Positions 16,268-25,637 are shown, numbered from the stretch's first letter. The stretch is DNA of 64,000 bases from Ilumatobacteraceae bacterium (GCA_025463305.1 JAOBWK010000085.1:1-64000); one strand, 5' to 3'. Notes: a model not told the origin generated them from the sequence alone. Translations and numbers: made by a program.

Positions 16268-16999
16268 TCAGGACCCCACGACCCGCACGACACGAACCGC
16301 CGACGCCGACGCGATCTGGGTGGCCAGCGAGATCGGGCCGCGGATGGTGACCACCGTCGCGACGCCATCGGGCGCGGGATCGACCGACCAGACGACGGCC
16401 GACTCGTCCACCAACGACGAGACCGGCTCCTCGGCGACACCCGCCGGCACGGAGACGACGAGCCGCACGTGGTCTCCCGGTGCGAGGTCGGGCGGCAAGC
16501 GGCCGGGCTCGAGCGCCATGCTCGTGAGCGCCTCGTCCGCGCCGAGCGGTGGCGTGTCGCTGACCAGTGTCGGCGTCAGCGGCACGCCGGCATCGATGTC
16601 GACGACCGCCGCCTGGCCGAGGAGGAGGTGCGCATCCTCGCCGGCGATCAGTGCTTCGGTCTCGCCGCTGACCTCCGCGCCGCGCAGATCGTCGGCCGTG
16701 ATGATGGCGCCGCGATGGATGGCCCGCTTGGCGACGACGATGGTGGTCGTCGACGTCGCACTGTGCTGCCACAGGACAGCCGCCAGCGCGCAACCGGCGA
16801 CGAGGAGCGCGCCCAGCACGACCTCGGGCAGCCGGAACGACCGCTTGCGCTGAGACACCATCGCTCGGGTGCTCTGCCGGGCCGGCCGCCGCGCCGCGGG
16901 CTCACCGCGCTGACCCGTCTTCTTCGTCGGGCCCGAGCGCGAGCGAGGTGCGAGCTCACGCCGTGCAGTCGGGGCTGCAACACCAACACCATCCGCCAC
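16268..16999 (-). CDS. SAF-domain pilus assembly protein (CpaB/RcpC-like)
   Basis: This 243-residue protein has a basic cytoplasmic N-terminus (about 50 residues), one signal-anchor helix (LPEVVLGALLVAGCALAAVLW), and an exported SAF domain (VVAKRAIHRGAIITADDLRGAEVSG) followed by a beta-rich tail (GDHVRLVVSVPAG). SAF proteins at the head of Tad loci correspond to CpaB/RcpC, thought to guide the pilus through the envelope. Two GTG starts are possible. I prefer 16999 because GGAGG lies five bases before it; the alternative at 17011 would place that site inside the gene. It is the first gene of the Tad operon. Confidence 0.83.
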   Translation of the reverse strand: MADGVGVAAPTARRELAPRSRSGPTKKTGQRGEPAARRPARQSTRAMVSQRKRSFRLPEVVLGALLVAGCALAAVLWQHSATSTTTIVVAKRAIHRGAIITADDLRGAEVSGETEALIAGEDAHLLLGQAAVVDIDAGVPLTPTLVSDTPPLGADEALTSMALEPGRLPPDLAPGDHVRLVVSVPAGVAEEPVSSLVDESAVVWSVDPAPDGVATVVTIRGPISLATQIASASAVRVVRVVGS

Positions 17000-17246
17000 G
17001 ATTTCCTCCACGATCGTCGCGGGTCCGCCGACCCGCTCACCTCGGTCACATCCGTGCTTTCACCTGTCCCGAAGTGGAAAACAATCTCGATCGCTCACGA
17101 GGTTCGTTGCAACGTAGTTCATGTGTTTTCCGGTCGCAAGGGTGAGGTCCGGGTGAGGCCCCAGTCCTCGGATCATCGATGAGCCGCTCACGATTCCGTA
17201 GGATCGGTTGGCCCCGGGACCTCGCCGGGCGAAGGATGGGTGTGTG
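17000..17246. promoter_or_regulatory. Divergent control region between the Tad operon and a secreted repeat protein
   Basis: These 247 bases are less GC-rich than their surroundings and hold several symmetric elements. GGAAAACA at 17076-17083 and its inverse TGTTTTCC at 17124-17131 are spaced around a 10-base palindrome CGTTGCAACG at 17105-17114. A 7-bp hairpin (GCGGGTC, loop CGCC) at 17019-17036 would lie in the 5' leader of the Tad mRNA. For the rightward gene, TAGGAT at 17199-17204 is a plausible -10, with GAAGGA at 17231-17236 as the ribosome binding site. I could not fix the leftward promoter. Confidence 0.5.
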
Positions 17247-20200
17247 ATGGGGATCTCACGGATTGGCCTGGCGGCCGCCTTGCTCGGCGCGTCGTGCGCC
17301 CTCACGATCGGCGTCGCAGCACCGGCGTCGGCCGACCCGACGTCGGTCGCGCACCTGTTTCTGCCCCCGAGCAGCCATGCGTTCGGCGATCAGACGCTCG
17401 TGCTGTCCAACGGCAACATCGTGGTGACCGATCCGCACTCCGACTTCGCCGCCAACGATGCCGGCGCCGTGTACGTGTACAACGGGCATGCATCTCCGAA
17501 CAGTTTCCCGATCACCATCGTCATCGGGCTCAACCCCGGTGACGAGATCGGGTTGGATGGTGTGTACGAGGTTGGCAGCGGGGGCGGCGACTTCGTGATC
17601 GCCAGCAGCCAGGCGAGCCTCGGCGGCATCAACGGTGGTGCGGTCACGTGGGTCAACGGTTCCAACCCACAGGGAGCGGTCCCCGTTACCGCTCTCAACA
17701 GCCTCTACGGCCCCACACAGGACGATCACGTCGGCATTGACGGCGTCGTCACGCTGACGAACGGCAACTACGTCGTGCAGAGCGGCGACTGGAACTACGA
17801 CACTGCCTCGCACACCGGGATGGGTGCGGTGACGTGGCTGCCGGGCGGTGTGCCGATCCCCGGCATCGCAGTCGACGCATCGACCAGCCTCGTCGGCTCG
17901 ACGATCGGCGACTCCGTCGGCATCGAACCAGTCACCGGGGGGAACGCGGTCGTGGCGCTGTCCGACGGCAACTTCGCGTTCGGCACACCGGGTTTCGACC
18001 ACGGCGTCGACGTGGACGCCGGCGCAGTCACGTGGGGCGACGGCAACACCGGACCGACCGTCGGCCTCCTCGACGCGACGAACAGCACGTTCGGCGCCGC
18101 GGGCGACGCGATCGGTGACACGCTGACAGCGCTCACTGGCGGCAAGTACGTCATCAACTCTCCAGACTGGAACAATGGCGTCGGTGCCGTGACGCTCGAT
18201 GCGGGCGGCGGATCACCCGCGGCGCTCGTCATCGACGCATCGAACAGCATCACCGGCAGCAGTCCGGGAGACCTGGCCGATGTGGAGTCCGTTGCGCTGA
18301 CGAACGGTAACTACGCCGTCGTCACACCGCTCTGGGACACCGGGACCGGCGCCGTCACGCTTGGTCTGGGAGCCGGTGGCCAAGCGTTTTCCATCGACAA
18401 CACCACCAGCCTCGTCGGCGACCGCAGCGGCGATCTGGTCGGCGGCGACGTGATCGGTTTCAGCTTCGCGGTCCGCCCGATCGTCATCCCCTTGGCGAAC
18501 GGCAACTTCGTCGTCGGCAGCCCGAACTGGAACAGCATCGGCGCGGCCACGCTGGTCGACGGCGCCACCGGCCGGGTCGGATCGATCACGTCGTCGAACA
18601 GCCTCGTCGGCACGTACCCAGGCGACGGGCTGGGATCGAGCATCGTCGCGACGACGTTCGGCTACGCAGTCGCCAGCCCGGGATGGTCGACCCCGTTCGC
18701 GCCCGGCGCCGGCGCCGTCGTGTTCGCCAACGGCACGACAGGGGAGACGGGCAAGATCACCGCTGCGAGGAGCGTCCACGGGACGAGCTACCTCGACAAC
18801 GTGGGCGACTCGCTCGTCGGTCTTGCTGACGGCAACGTGCTGATCGTGTCGCCCGACTGGGACTCACCGACCACCCCCGATGCCGGCGCGGTGACCTGGC
18901 TCGACGGCAGCATCGGCCACACCGGCACCGTCACCGCGCAGAACAGCCTGATCGGCGCTGCGGCGGGCGACAAGGTCGGGTCCGGCGCGGCGGTCGCGCT
19001 CTCCAATGGCGGGGCACTCGTCTACAGCCCGGTGCTCGCCCCCGGCGGTGCCGCGACGTATGTGTCGCCGATCGGCACCTTCGGCAACCCGTCGCCCGAC
19101 AACAGCGCGGTCGGTACCTCGGTGGCCCCCATCATCTCGCCGTGTGGCTGCTTCCCGCTGCCGAGCCGACCGACCTCCAACGGCTCGATCCCGATCAAGC
19201 AGACCAACGACGTGATCCTGTTGACGCCGGATCAGACCCCGCCAGTCCTCACCGTGCCGGCCAACGCCGTCGTCATGGTCGCCCCGGGCACGACGTCGAA
19301 GGTCGTCACGTTCACACCACCGTCCGCCAGCGATCCCGACAGCAGCACGCCGCCGACCTTGGTCTGTGACCACGCATCGGGCGACACGTTCACGGCGGGC
19401 CCGCCGACCACGGTGCACTGCACGGCCACGAACGAGGTCGGGCTGACGGCGACTGCGACCTTCACAGTGTCGGTGAACGTGCTCGCCGCGCCGGTGATCG
19501 TCGGGACGCCGGCGAACATCACCGTTCCCGCCGTGCTCGGCACGAACCTCGCCCAGGTCGGATACACGTCGCCGACGGCGAGCGACGCGAACGGGCCACT
19601 GCCCGTGACCTGCACGCCACCTCCGTTCAGCAACTTCGCGGTCGGCACCACGACGGTGACGTGCACCGCCACCAACCTGTCGACGGCGACGACGAGCTTC
19701 ACGGTGACGGTCACCGACAACCCAGTGCCCACGCCCGTGTTCACCACGACGCAGCCGGACATCAGCGTGCCGACTGCGCCGGGCGCGACGTCGGCGACGG
19801 TGACGTTCGCGACGCCGTCCGTCACCGATGCGAGCAACACCGCGCAGGTCGTGTGCGTCCCCGGGTCCGGGTCCGCCTTCCCGGTCGGCACGACGCCCGT
19901 GACGTGCACGGCGATCAACGCCTACGCACAGCGGGCGACGCAGTCGTTCTCGGTGACCGTGACCCCCACGCCGTTGACCGCCGACCTCATCCCGCTCGCG
20001 CCCGCACGCCTGGCCGACACGCGCCCGGCGAGCACCACCGTCGACGGGTTGTTCGCGGGCGTTGGCGCACTCGGCGCCGGCACGACCTTCGAGCTCCAGG
20101 TCGCCGGCCGGGGCGGCGTGATGCCGGATGCCAGCGCTGTCGCGTTGAACGTCACGGCCACCGAGCCGGTGGCCGCCGGGTACATCACCGTGTACCCGTG

Positions 20201-21098
20201 CGGTGCCGACCGGCCGACGGCCTCGAGCCTGAACTACACCCTCGGCCAGACGGTGGCCAACGCGGTGATCTCCAAGGTGGGCACGAACGGCTCGGTCTGC
20301 ATCTACACGTCACAGTCGACGCACCTCGTCGTCGACGTCAATGCCACGATTCCTGCGACGTCGGCGTTCGTCGCACTCACGCCGGTGCGCGTCCTCGACA
20401 CGCGATTGGCCGGCGTGCCTCTTGCCGATCTCGTTCCCGACGACTCGAACACGACGGTGCCGCTCGACAAGGTGCCCGGGATGCCGAGCGACGCGAGCGC
20501 CGTCGTGCTGAACGTGACCGTCACCCAGGCGACGGCCGCCGGCTACGCAACGGTGTACCCGTGCGACGACGAGACCGGGGCATCGACGCTCAACTACACG
20601 AAGGGCGCGACGGTGGCAAACCTCGTCGTCGCCAACCTCGACCTGTCCGGCAAGGTCTGCATCTACACGCAGTCGTCGACGCACATCGTCGTCGACGTCG
20701 CCGGTTACTTCCCGGCCGTCTCGTCGTATCGATCGCTCTCACCGGCCCGTCTGCTCGACACGCGCACAGGGTTCGACACCGTCGATCATGCGTCGGCAGG
20801 CATCGGACAGCGCACGCGTGGAGCGATCACCACGCTGCTCGTGGCCGGGCGTGGTGGTGTGCCGACGAACGCCTCGACAGTCGTGCTCAACGTGACGATC
20901 ACGGCGCCGACCGGCAGCGGCTACGTCACGGTGTATCCATGTGGCATCGCCCCACCGACCGCTTCCAACCTGAACTTCGTGGCAGGTCAGACCGTCGCCA
21001 ATGCGGTCATCACCAAGGTCGGCACGAGCGGCAACGTCTGCATCCTCAACAGCCAACCGGCCGACGTCGTCGTCGACGTGAACGGGTACGCGCCCTGA
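17247..21098 (+). CDS. Secreted repeat protein: propeller-like repeats, three HYR domains, three C-terminal modules
   Basis: This 1283-residue exported protein has a Sec signal peptide (helix AAALLGASCALTIGVAAP, cut expected after ASA near residue 30). From about residue 46 to 620 come about ten copies of a 55-residue unit with the core LxNGNxVVxSPxW, GAVTW and NSLVGxxxGD, suggesting a beta-propeller-like fold. Three HYR/Ig-like domains follow (about 664-910), each with a conserved Cys pair (for example VVCVPG and VTCTAI). Three copies of a 120-residue module end the protein (starts near 913, 1041, 1161), each with RLLDTR, YPCG, AN-V and CIY motifs. There is no sortase signal or terminal anchor. 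The start could also be the GTG at 17244. It diverges from the Tad operon; an adhesin or matrix role is only a guess. Confidence 0.8.
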   Translation: MGISRIGLAAALLGASCALTIGVAAPASADPTSVAHLFLPPSSHAFGDQTLVLSNGNIVVTDPHSDFAANDAGAVYVYNGHASPNSFPITIVIGLNPGDEIGLDGVYEVGSGGGDFVIASSQASLGGINGGAVTWVNGSNPQGAVPVTALNSLYGPTQDDHVGIDGVVTLTNGNYVVQSGDWNYDTASHTGMGAVTWLPGGVPIPGIAVDASTSLVGSTIGDSVGIEPVTGGNAVVALSDGNFAFGTPGFDHGVDVDAGAVTWGDGNTGPTVGLLDATNSTFGAAGDAIGDTLTALTGGKYVINSPDWNNGVGAVTLDAGGGSPAALVIDASNSITGSSPGDLADVESVALTNGNYAVVTPLWDTGTGAVTLGLGAGGQAFSIDNTTSLVGDRSGDLVGGDVIGFSFAVRPIVIPLANGNFVVGSPNWNSIGAATLVDGATGRVGSITSSNSLVGTYPGDGLGSSIVATTFGYAVASPGWSTPFAPGAGAVVFANGTTGETGKITAARSVHGTSYLDNVGDSLVGLADGNVLIVSPDWDSPTTPDAGAVTWLDGSIGHTGTVTAQNSLIGAAAGDKVGSGAAVALSNGGALVYSPVLAPGGAATYVSPIGTFGNPSPDNSAVGTSVAPIISPCGCFPLPSRPTSNGSIPIKQTNDVILLTPDQTPPVLTVPANAVVMVAPGTTSKVVTFTPPSASDPDSSTPPTLVCDHASGDTFTAGPPTTVHCTATNEVGLTATATFTVSVNVLAAPVIVGTPANITVPAVLGTNLAQVGYTSPTASDANGPLPVTCTPPPFSNFAVGTTTVTCTATNLSTATTSFTVTVTDNPVPTPVFTTTQPDISVPTAPGATSATVTFATPSVTDASNTAQVVCVPGSGSAFPVGTTPVTCTAINAYAQRATQSFSVTVTPTPLTADLIPLAPARLADTRPASTTVDGLFAGVGALGAGTTFELQVAGRGGVMPDASAVALNVTATEPVAAGYITVYPCGADRPTASSLNYTLGQTVANAVISKVGTNGSVCIYTSQSTHLVVDVNATIPATSAFVALTPVRVLDTRLAGVPLADLVPDDSNTTVPLDKVPGMPSDASAVVLNVTVTQATAAGYATVYPCDDETGASTLNYTKGATVANLVVANLDLSGKVCIYTQSSTHIVVDVAGYFPAVSSYRSLSPARLLDTRTGFDTVDHASAGIGQRTRGAITTLLVAGRGGVPTNASTVVLNVTITAPTGSGYVTVYPCGIAPPTASNLNFVAGQTVANAVITKVGTSGNVCILNSQPADVVVDVNGYAP
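17384..19060 (+). repeat. About ten intragenic 165-base repeats
   Basis: At the protein level the units read VLSNGNIVVTD, TLTNGNYVVQS, ALSDGNFAFGT, ALTGGKYVINS, ALTNGNYAVVT, PLANGNFVVGS, GLADGNVLIVS and diverged copies, each followed by GAVTW-like and GD-VG segments. They have diverged too far to be recent duplications. Confidence 0.75.
19984..21098 (+). repeat. Three C-terminal modules of about 120-128 residues in the secreted protein
   Basis: The modules start near 19984, 20367 and 20727. Each begins L-P-R-L-DTR, carries A-AVVLNVT, Y-TVYPC, LN-, ANAVI-KV and a CIY or CIL block, and ends VVDV. The paired cysteines (YPC and VCI) are kept in all three. Such modules are widespread at the ends of secreted actinobacterial proteins; their function is not known to me. 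Confidence 0.8.
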
Positions 21099-21129
21099 GG
21101 GGCGAACATCGCCGTTTCACCAACCGCCG

Positions 21130-21135
21130 TACAAT
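21130..21135 (+). promoter_or_regulatory. -10 box (TACAAT) for leaderless map
   Basis: TACAAT is nearly the perfect -10 consensus and is followed by GGTCCC and the ATG. This is the clearest leaderless promoter in the window. Confidence 0.7.
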
Positions 21136-21141
21136 GGTCCC

Positions 21142-22125
21142 ATGACGACGGTGGCCCCACCCCAGACGCTTCCCCAGGCCAACGATCAGTGCTGGTGCGG
21201 CAGCGGTCGCAAGTACAAGCGCTGCCACAAGCCGCTCGAGGGCCGGATCATCCAGGGCGAGATCAGCCCGTACCGTCCGGTGCCCGAGCACATCGCCCGG
21301 CCGTCGTACGCGGACACCGGCAAGGTCGTCCGTTGGGACGAGCCGCGCGTGAAGTCGCCCGAGATCATCGAGCGCATGCGCCACGCCGGCGCCGTGGGTG
21401 CCGAGATCCTCCGCCTCGCCGGCGAGATGGTGGCACCGGGCGTGACCACCGACGAGATCGACGTGTACGTGCACGATCTGACGATCGAGCGCAACGCCTA
21501 CCCGAGTCCGCTGAACTACCACGGCTACCGCAAGAGCGTGTGCACCAGCGTCAACGAGGTCATCTGCCACGGCATCCCCGACAGCCGTCCACTGCGCGAC
21601 GGCGACATCATCAACATCGACGTCACCGCGTTCGTCGGTGGCGTGCACGGCGACACCAACGCCACGTTCTTCGTCGGCGACGTGGACCCGGCGAGCCGCC
21701 AGCTCGTCGCCGTCACGGAGGAGTGCATGTGGAAGGGCATCGAGGCCGTGCGCCCCGACCGTCCCGTCAGCGACATCGGCCGAGCCATCGAGGATCACGC
21801 CAAGAAGCACCACTACGGCGTGGTCAAGGCGTTCGTCGGCCACGGCATCGGCGAGCAGTTCCACACCGATGTCCAGATCCTGCACTACTACGACAGCCGC
21901 AGCAACGGCCTCATCATGCGCCCGGGGATGACGTTCACCATCGAGCCGATGATCACCCTCGGCACCTGGCAGCACCGGATGTGGGACGACGACTGGACAG
22001 CTGTCACCGCCGACGGCAAGCGCACCGCGCAGTTCGAGCACATGATCCTCGTCACCGACGACGGATTCGACGTGCTCACCGGTGGCGAGGGCGCCGTGTC
22101 GCCGTTCGCACCCTGGAACCGCTGA
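21142..22125 (+). CDS. map: Type I methionine aminopeptidase with N-terminal SEC-C zinc finger
   Basis: MetAP removes the initiator Met from nascent proteins. The 327-residue protein carries a SEC-C motif at the N-terminus (C17-x-C19, C28-H29 in CWCGSGRKYKRCH), which in this MetAP subclass docks the enzyme on ribosomes or other proteins. The pita-bread catalytic domain has all five metal ligands: Asp in NIDVTAF and HGDTN, His in GHGIGEQFH, Glu in FTIEPMI and Glu in QFEHMIL. The catalytic His is in the NYHGY block. The length is normal for the SEC-C subclass, about 40-70 residues longer than a bare MetAP. It is monocistronic, and its leaderless promoter suits a housekeeping gene. Confidence 0.95.
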   Translation: MTTVAPPQTLPQANDQCWCGSGRKYKRCHKPLEGRIIQGEISPYRPVPEHIARPSYADTGKVVRWDEPRVKSPEIIERMRHAGAVGAEILRLAGEMVAPGVTTDEIDVYVHDLTIERNAYPSPLNYHGYRKSVCTSVNEVICHGIPDSRPLRDGDIINIDVTAFVGGVHGDTNATFFVGDVDPASRQLVAVTEECMWKGIEAVRPDRPVSDIGRAIEDHAKKHHYGVVKAFVGHGIGEQFHTDVQILHYYDSRSNGLIMRPGMTFTIEPMITLGTWQHRMWDDDWTAVTADGKRTAQFEHMILVTDDGFDVLTGGEGAVSPFAPWNR

Positions 22126-22165
22126 CGCTCGGGAAACAGCTGACGCACCCGGGGAACCGCTGAGG

Positions 22166-22182
22166 GGCTGAACGGTTCAGCC
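22166..22182. terminator. Small hairpin between the convergent map and membrane-protein genes
   Basis: GGCTGAAC and GTTCAGCC flank a single G, giving about a 7-bp stem. It includes the stop codon of the leftward gene (22179-22177). It could serve both convergent genes, but there is no T tract. Confidence 0.35.
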
Positions 22183-23583
22183 GACGAGGACCGGCCGTTG
22201 GGCCGTGCGCTGTCCGCCGCCGAGCGAGAACGTGAACCGGTCGACGTCGGAGTCGGGCGCGAACACGATGTACTCGAGACCGGCGACCTCGACGAGATCA
22301 TGCGAGACCGATGTGACGCCCAACGTCCCGGCCGGCGGCGTGTTGCTCCCGATGTACAGGACGAACCAGCGGTCGCCGAGCAGGAAGTCGAACTGCCCGT
22401 TCGGGGTCTGGTCGCTGTGCGCGCTCGGATCGACGGGGGCCGTGCCGACGCAGTCCTCGGCGCCCGACTCGTCACCGCTTGGCTGGAGGCAGAGCCCTGA
22501 GATCGTCGGCCCGACGTGCTGCACGATCGAGCCGAAGCCCGTCGCCACGGTCGAGATCACCGGTTGCGCAGCGACGGCCGTCGACAGCTCGTCCGCCTGT
22601 CGCACCCATGCGGTCTTCGACACCGGGGCGAGCGCGTTCATGAACGCGATGATCGAGTCGGTCGTGCTGTACGCCCCGTTCGCTCCAGCCTCGGCTGTGA
22701 GGCTCACGACGACACCGCCGATTTCGCGCGACGCCGTCGCACTCTGGGCGTTCGGGTTCTCGCTGACGAACAGGTGGCCCGCCGGTTGCTCGGGATGCAG
22801 CAGCGCGTCGATCGAGGCCAGGCCCGTCGAGAGCTGCACCGCCACGTCGCCACCATGGTCATCGCTGTAACGCAGCTCACCACCAGCGGCATCGGTGGTT
22901 GGGGGTCGGTTCGCCTCGTCGACGTAGCCGGCGCCGGCCGTTCTCGAGTAGGCGCTGTCGCCTGCCGGAACGAGCGTGGCGGCGAACGACCGGGCTTGCG
23001 CCTCGTCGAACCCGACCACGATCATCTTCGTGTCCGCACGCATCGCCGACGACGGCCAACTGAGCACCGAGCGACCGTCCGAGCGTTGGTCGGCCGGGCT
23101 CCATTCGGCGTCGGCCACGGACGCGAATCCCGGATGATCGCGAGACGCCGGATACGACGACCAGGGGATGACCTCGACGAGGGCGCGCCGGCTGCCGTCT
23201 GCGCTGGCGTAGACCTGCATCCCGGGATACGGGAGCGCCGGGTCGGATGCATGCTCCGACATGCCGTCCAGGTGCCAGCCGGCCGGCAGCACGGTCGGGA
23301 GGACGAACGCGGCCAGGCCATGATGATCGGTCGCAGGGGTCGCGGTGTTGCGATCGCGAACCGCGAGCCATGTCAGGCCGCCGACGATCAGTGCGACGGC
23401 CGCTGCGAGGGCGAGCCAGCGGCGAGACCGCGGTTCCAGCGGGGCCGGGCCCGCTGTCGCCACCGGACCGGTGAGGACCTCGGCGAAGGTCGGAGGCATC
23501 GCCGGCTGCGACGTCACCAGGGTGTGGATCGCGAGCCGGACCGACGTCTCGAAGGTGTCGTCGCGTGGTGTCTCACTGCTCAT
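22177..23583 (-). CDS. Single-pass membrane protein, possible cognate anti-sigma or sigma-regulated protein
   Basis: This 468-residue protein has an N-terminal cytoplasmic segment of about 54 residues, one helix (55-75, WLALAAAVALIVGGLTWLAV), and a large exported domain of about 390 residues. I do not recognise the exported domain. It contains VLPAGWHLDGMSE and a Cys pair (SGLCLQPSG, AEDCVG). The ATG overlaps the stop of the ECF sigma gene by four bases. A gene placed immediately after an ECF gene and encoding an N-in/C-out membrane protein is usually its anti-sigma factor. Here the cytoplasmic part has no zinc-finger motif, so the anti-sigma role rests on context alone. Confidence 0.65.
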   Translation of the reverse strand: MSSETPRDDTFETSVRLAIHTLVTSQPAMPPTFAEVLTGPVATAGPAPLEPRSRRWLALAAAVALIVGGLTWLAVRDRNTATPATDHHGLAAFVLPTVLPAGWHLDGMSEHASDPALPYPGMQVYASADGSRRALVEVIPWSSYPASRDHPGFASVADAEWSPADQRSDGRSVLSWPSSAMRADTKMIVVGFDEAQARSFAATLVPAGDSAYSRTAGAGYVDEANRPPTTDAAGGELRYSDDHGGDVAVQLSTGLASIDALLHPEQPAGHLFVSENPNAQSATASREIGGVVVSLTAEAGANGAYSTTDSIIAFMNALAPVSKTAWVRQADELSTAVAAQPVISTVATGFGSIVQHVGPTISGLCLQPSGDESGAEDCVGTAPVDPSAHSDQTPNGQFDFLLGDRWFVLYIGSNTPPAGTLGVTSVSHDLVEVAGLEYIVFAPDSDVDRFTFSLGGGQRTAQRPVLVG

Positions 23584-24071
23584 CGCAGCACCTCCCGGAG
23601 TCGATCCTTGGCTCTCGCCAACTGGCGACGAACCGTCCCTTCGGTGACCTCGAGCCGGCTCGCCACGTCGGCGATGCTGAGGTCCTCCCAGTACGTGAAG
23701 TACGCCACCGCGCGCTGCTGCGGGCTCAGCCGTTGCAACGCACGCTGGACGTCGATGGCGCTCGCCGGGTCGGCCGAACCCACGGCTGTCAACCGGCCAG
23801 CACGGTCTTCACGCGCCCGACGGCGATGATCGGCTCGATGGAGCGAGTGCGCAGCGTTGACGAGCACGCGGGCCAGGTACGCGCCCGGCTCGGCGATCTT
23901 CTCGAAGTCGGCCCGTCCGACCACACGATGCACCGCGTCGACGACGAGATCGTGCGCCCCGTCGGGTCCGATCAGCACGGTGGCCAGACGCATCAGGCGC
24001 GGCGCCTCGTCGCGGTAGACGGTCGCCCAGCGCTGGTTGGCTGCGTCGATCGACGGGTCGGACGTGGACAT
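23580..24071 (-). CDS. ECF-subfamily RNA polymerase sigma factor
   Basis: This 163-residue sigma factor has region 2 (LMRLATVLIGPDGAHDLVVDAVHRVV) and region 4 with its helix-turn-helix (EDLSIADVASRLEVTEGTVRRQLARAKDRL). The length and the LSPQQRAVAYFTYWEDLS block resemble the SigE-type ECF group of Streptomyces and its relatives. The ATG overlaps the last base of the DNA methylase stop (TGATG), and its own stop overlaps the next gene by four bases, so the three genes are translationally coupled. The upstream in-frame extension lies inside the methylase and is rejected. Confidence 0.85.
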   Translation of the reverse strand: MSTSDPSIDAANQRWATVYRDEAPRLMRLATVLIGPDGAHDLVVDAVHRVVGRADFEKIAEPGAYLARVLVNAAHSLHRADHRRRAREDRAGRLTAVGSADPASAIDVQRALQRLSPQQRAVAYFTYWEDLSIADVASRLEVTEGTVRRQLARAKDRLREVLR

Positions 24072-25600
24072 CACACAGCAGAGATGCCGCGGCGCGTGCT
24101 CTGGTGTGACAGACCCTCGCGCCACCAGTCCAGCAGCGCTTCGTCGTCGATGCCGTAGGCAGCATCGACGAGCCGCCCGCACCCGACGATGTCGCCGGCG
24201 CGCAACGCGTCGACGGCGTCGACCAGCGGTCCGCTCGGCCACGGCAGCGCCCCGAGGGTGCGTTGGCTGACCCGCACCGTGGTGGCGGACAGGCCGCTGC
24301 CGACGGACTGCGCGGCGATGAGCGCCGACGCCACCGGCGAGGTCAGCACTGCAGCGACGTCCCACAACTGCGTTGTGGCGGGGTCCGGCACGACGCGGAT
24401 CACCGGGACCGCCGGCAACCACTCCCCTTGTTCGTCGACGACGGCCTCGAGCACTCGCGTCTGCGTGGCCACGAGCACCTTCGGCACGAGGCATCGCTCG
24501 GCCCAGCGCTGCATGAACGGTGCCAGCGCGCTGCGGTCGACGCGCGGCGCGGTGAACGTCTGCTTCGCGAACCGTGTCTGGCGGCTGCCCCAGTGGCATT
24601 CGGCGACGTCGATGAGGCCGGTCGTGATCAGCGGCGGCCCGTCGGCTGCGTCGCTCACGGCACCCACCAACCCGTAGTACTGATCGCGGAAGTTGGCGGT
24701 GACGAGCGCGAAGGCGCCGAGTGTCCCATCGCTCCGAACGGCACCGACCTCGGGGACGCCGTGCACGTCGGCGATCAGCCATCCCCAGTGGCCGTTGGTC
24801 GTGGATGGGGGTGTCGAGACCGAAGCGATGGCGTCGAACGTGTCGCCGGTGGTGCGCTCGACTGGGCCCGATCGAGTGCTTCGACGGAGCCCGATCGCAC
24901 ATGTCCGCACGCTCGCATCGAAGACCTGCTCGGCGGACCACCAGAACCAGTCGAGCGATCCACCGTCGAGCGCTGCAGCGCGGATCGGGCCGGCGTCGCG
25001 GGCGGTGAGCAACGACAGCGGCAGCACGAGTCCGACGCGCCCGCCGTCGGGGCGGGCGAGGTGCATCGCCAGGCCGACGAAGTCGGCGGCCGCATCGGCG
25101 TACGGCCCACCGCCGAACCTCGAGCCGCCGTCGCGCGACGTGGCGGTGGCGAGCTGGGAGAGGAACGGCGGGTTGCCGATCACGATGTCGAAGCGACGGT
25201 CGCCCCATTCGTGGTGGAGCGCATCCGCCTCGATCGCCTCGATCTCGACATGGTCGGCTGGCGCCGTGCTGCGCAGACCGCCGAGGTCGATGTCGACGCC
25301 GGTGAGCACCGGCACGCCGCCGGCCGACCGGATCGCGGCCGCGGTGGTGACGAGGAACCGGCCGTCGCCACACGCCGGATCGAGGACGCTCACGACCTGC
25401 CCCGGCTCGACGTCGACGACGGTGTTGGTGACGATGTGCTCGACGAGTGGTCCGGGCGTGTACCAGGCCCCGGTTCGCTTGCGATCCTGGCTCGACAGCT
25501 GGGTGTCGTAGCCGTTCGCCGGGGGCCGTCGATGATCGATGATCCGCTCAGGGTAGAGCGCCGCAGTCGTCCACTGCGGTGTGCTCCCTCCGAACTGCAA
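24071..25600 (-). CDS. N6-adenine DNA methyltransferase, Eco57I/TaqI-like, without a nuclease domain
   Basis: This 509-residue SAM-dependent DNA methylase has motif X ([16 protein letters not shown]), motif I (DPACGDGRF, 74-82) for SAM binding, an acidic second motif (GVDID), and the adenine-methylase motif IV as NPPF (143-146). The C-terminal 250 residues are presumably the target recognition region. No PD-(D/E)xK or other nuclease signature is visible, and no restriction gene is adjacent, so it may be a solitary methylase with a regulatory or epigenetic role. The only in-frame start near the domain edge is the TTG at 25600, so the start is uncertain. Its stop overlaps the ECF sigma ATG. It diverges from coaA across 37 bases. 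Confidence 0.82.
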   Translation of the reverse strand: MQFGGSTPQWTTAALYPERIIDHRRPPANGYDTQLSSQDRKRTGAWYTPGPLVEHIVTNTVVDVEPGQVVSVLDPACGDGRFLVTTAAAIRSAGGVPVLTGVDIDLGGLRSTAPADHVEIEAIEADALHHEWGDRRFDIVIGNPPFLSQLATATSRDGGSRFGGGPYADAAADFVGLAMHLARPDGGRVGLVLPLSLLTARDAGPIRAAALDGGSLDWFWWSAEQVFDASVRTCAIGLRRSTRSGPVERTTGDTFDAIASVSTPPSTTNGHWGWLIADVHGVPEVGAVRSDGTLGAFALVTANFRDQYYGLVGAVSDAADGPPLITTGLIDVAECHWGSRQTRFAKQTFTAPRVDRSALAPFMQRWAERCLVPKVLVATQTRVLEAVVDEQGEWLPAVPVIRVVPDPATTQLWDVAAVLTSPVASALIAAQSVGSGLSATTVRVSQRTLGALPWPSGPLVDAVDALRAGDIVGCGRLVDAAYGIDDEALLDWWREGLSHQSTRRGISAV

Positions 25601-25625
25601 TTGCCGGGCGATCCCAGATGGGACC

Positions 25626-25631
25626 TACTGT
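25626..25631 (+). promoter_or_regulatory. -10 box (TACTGT) for leaderless coaA
   Basis: TACTGT, then TCATCC, then the GTG start. A TTGCCG at 25601-25606 could serve as a -35 with a 19-base spacer. Confidence 0.55.
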
Positions 25632-25637
25632 TCATCC

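Noticed and set aside
24071..25600. A full restriction-modification or BREX/DISARM defence locus around the DNA methylase
   Set aside because: No nuclease, helicase, PglZ or other defence gene is adjacent; the neighbours are a sigma factor and coaA.
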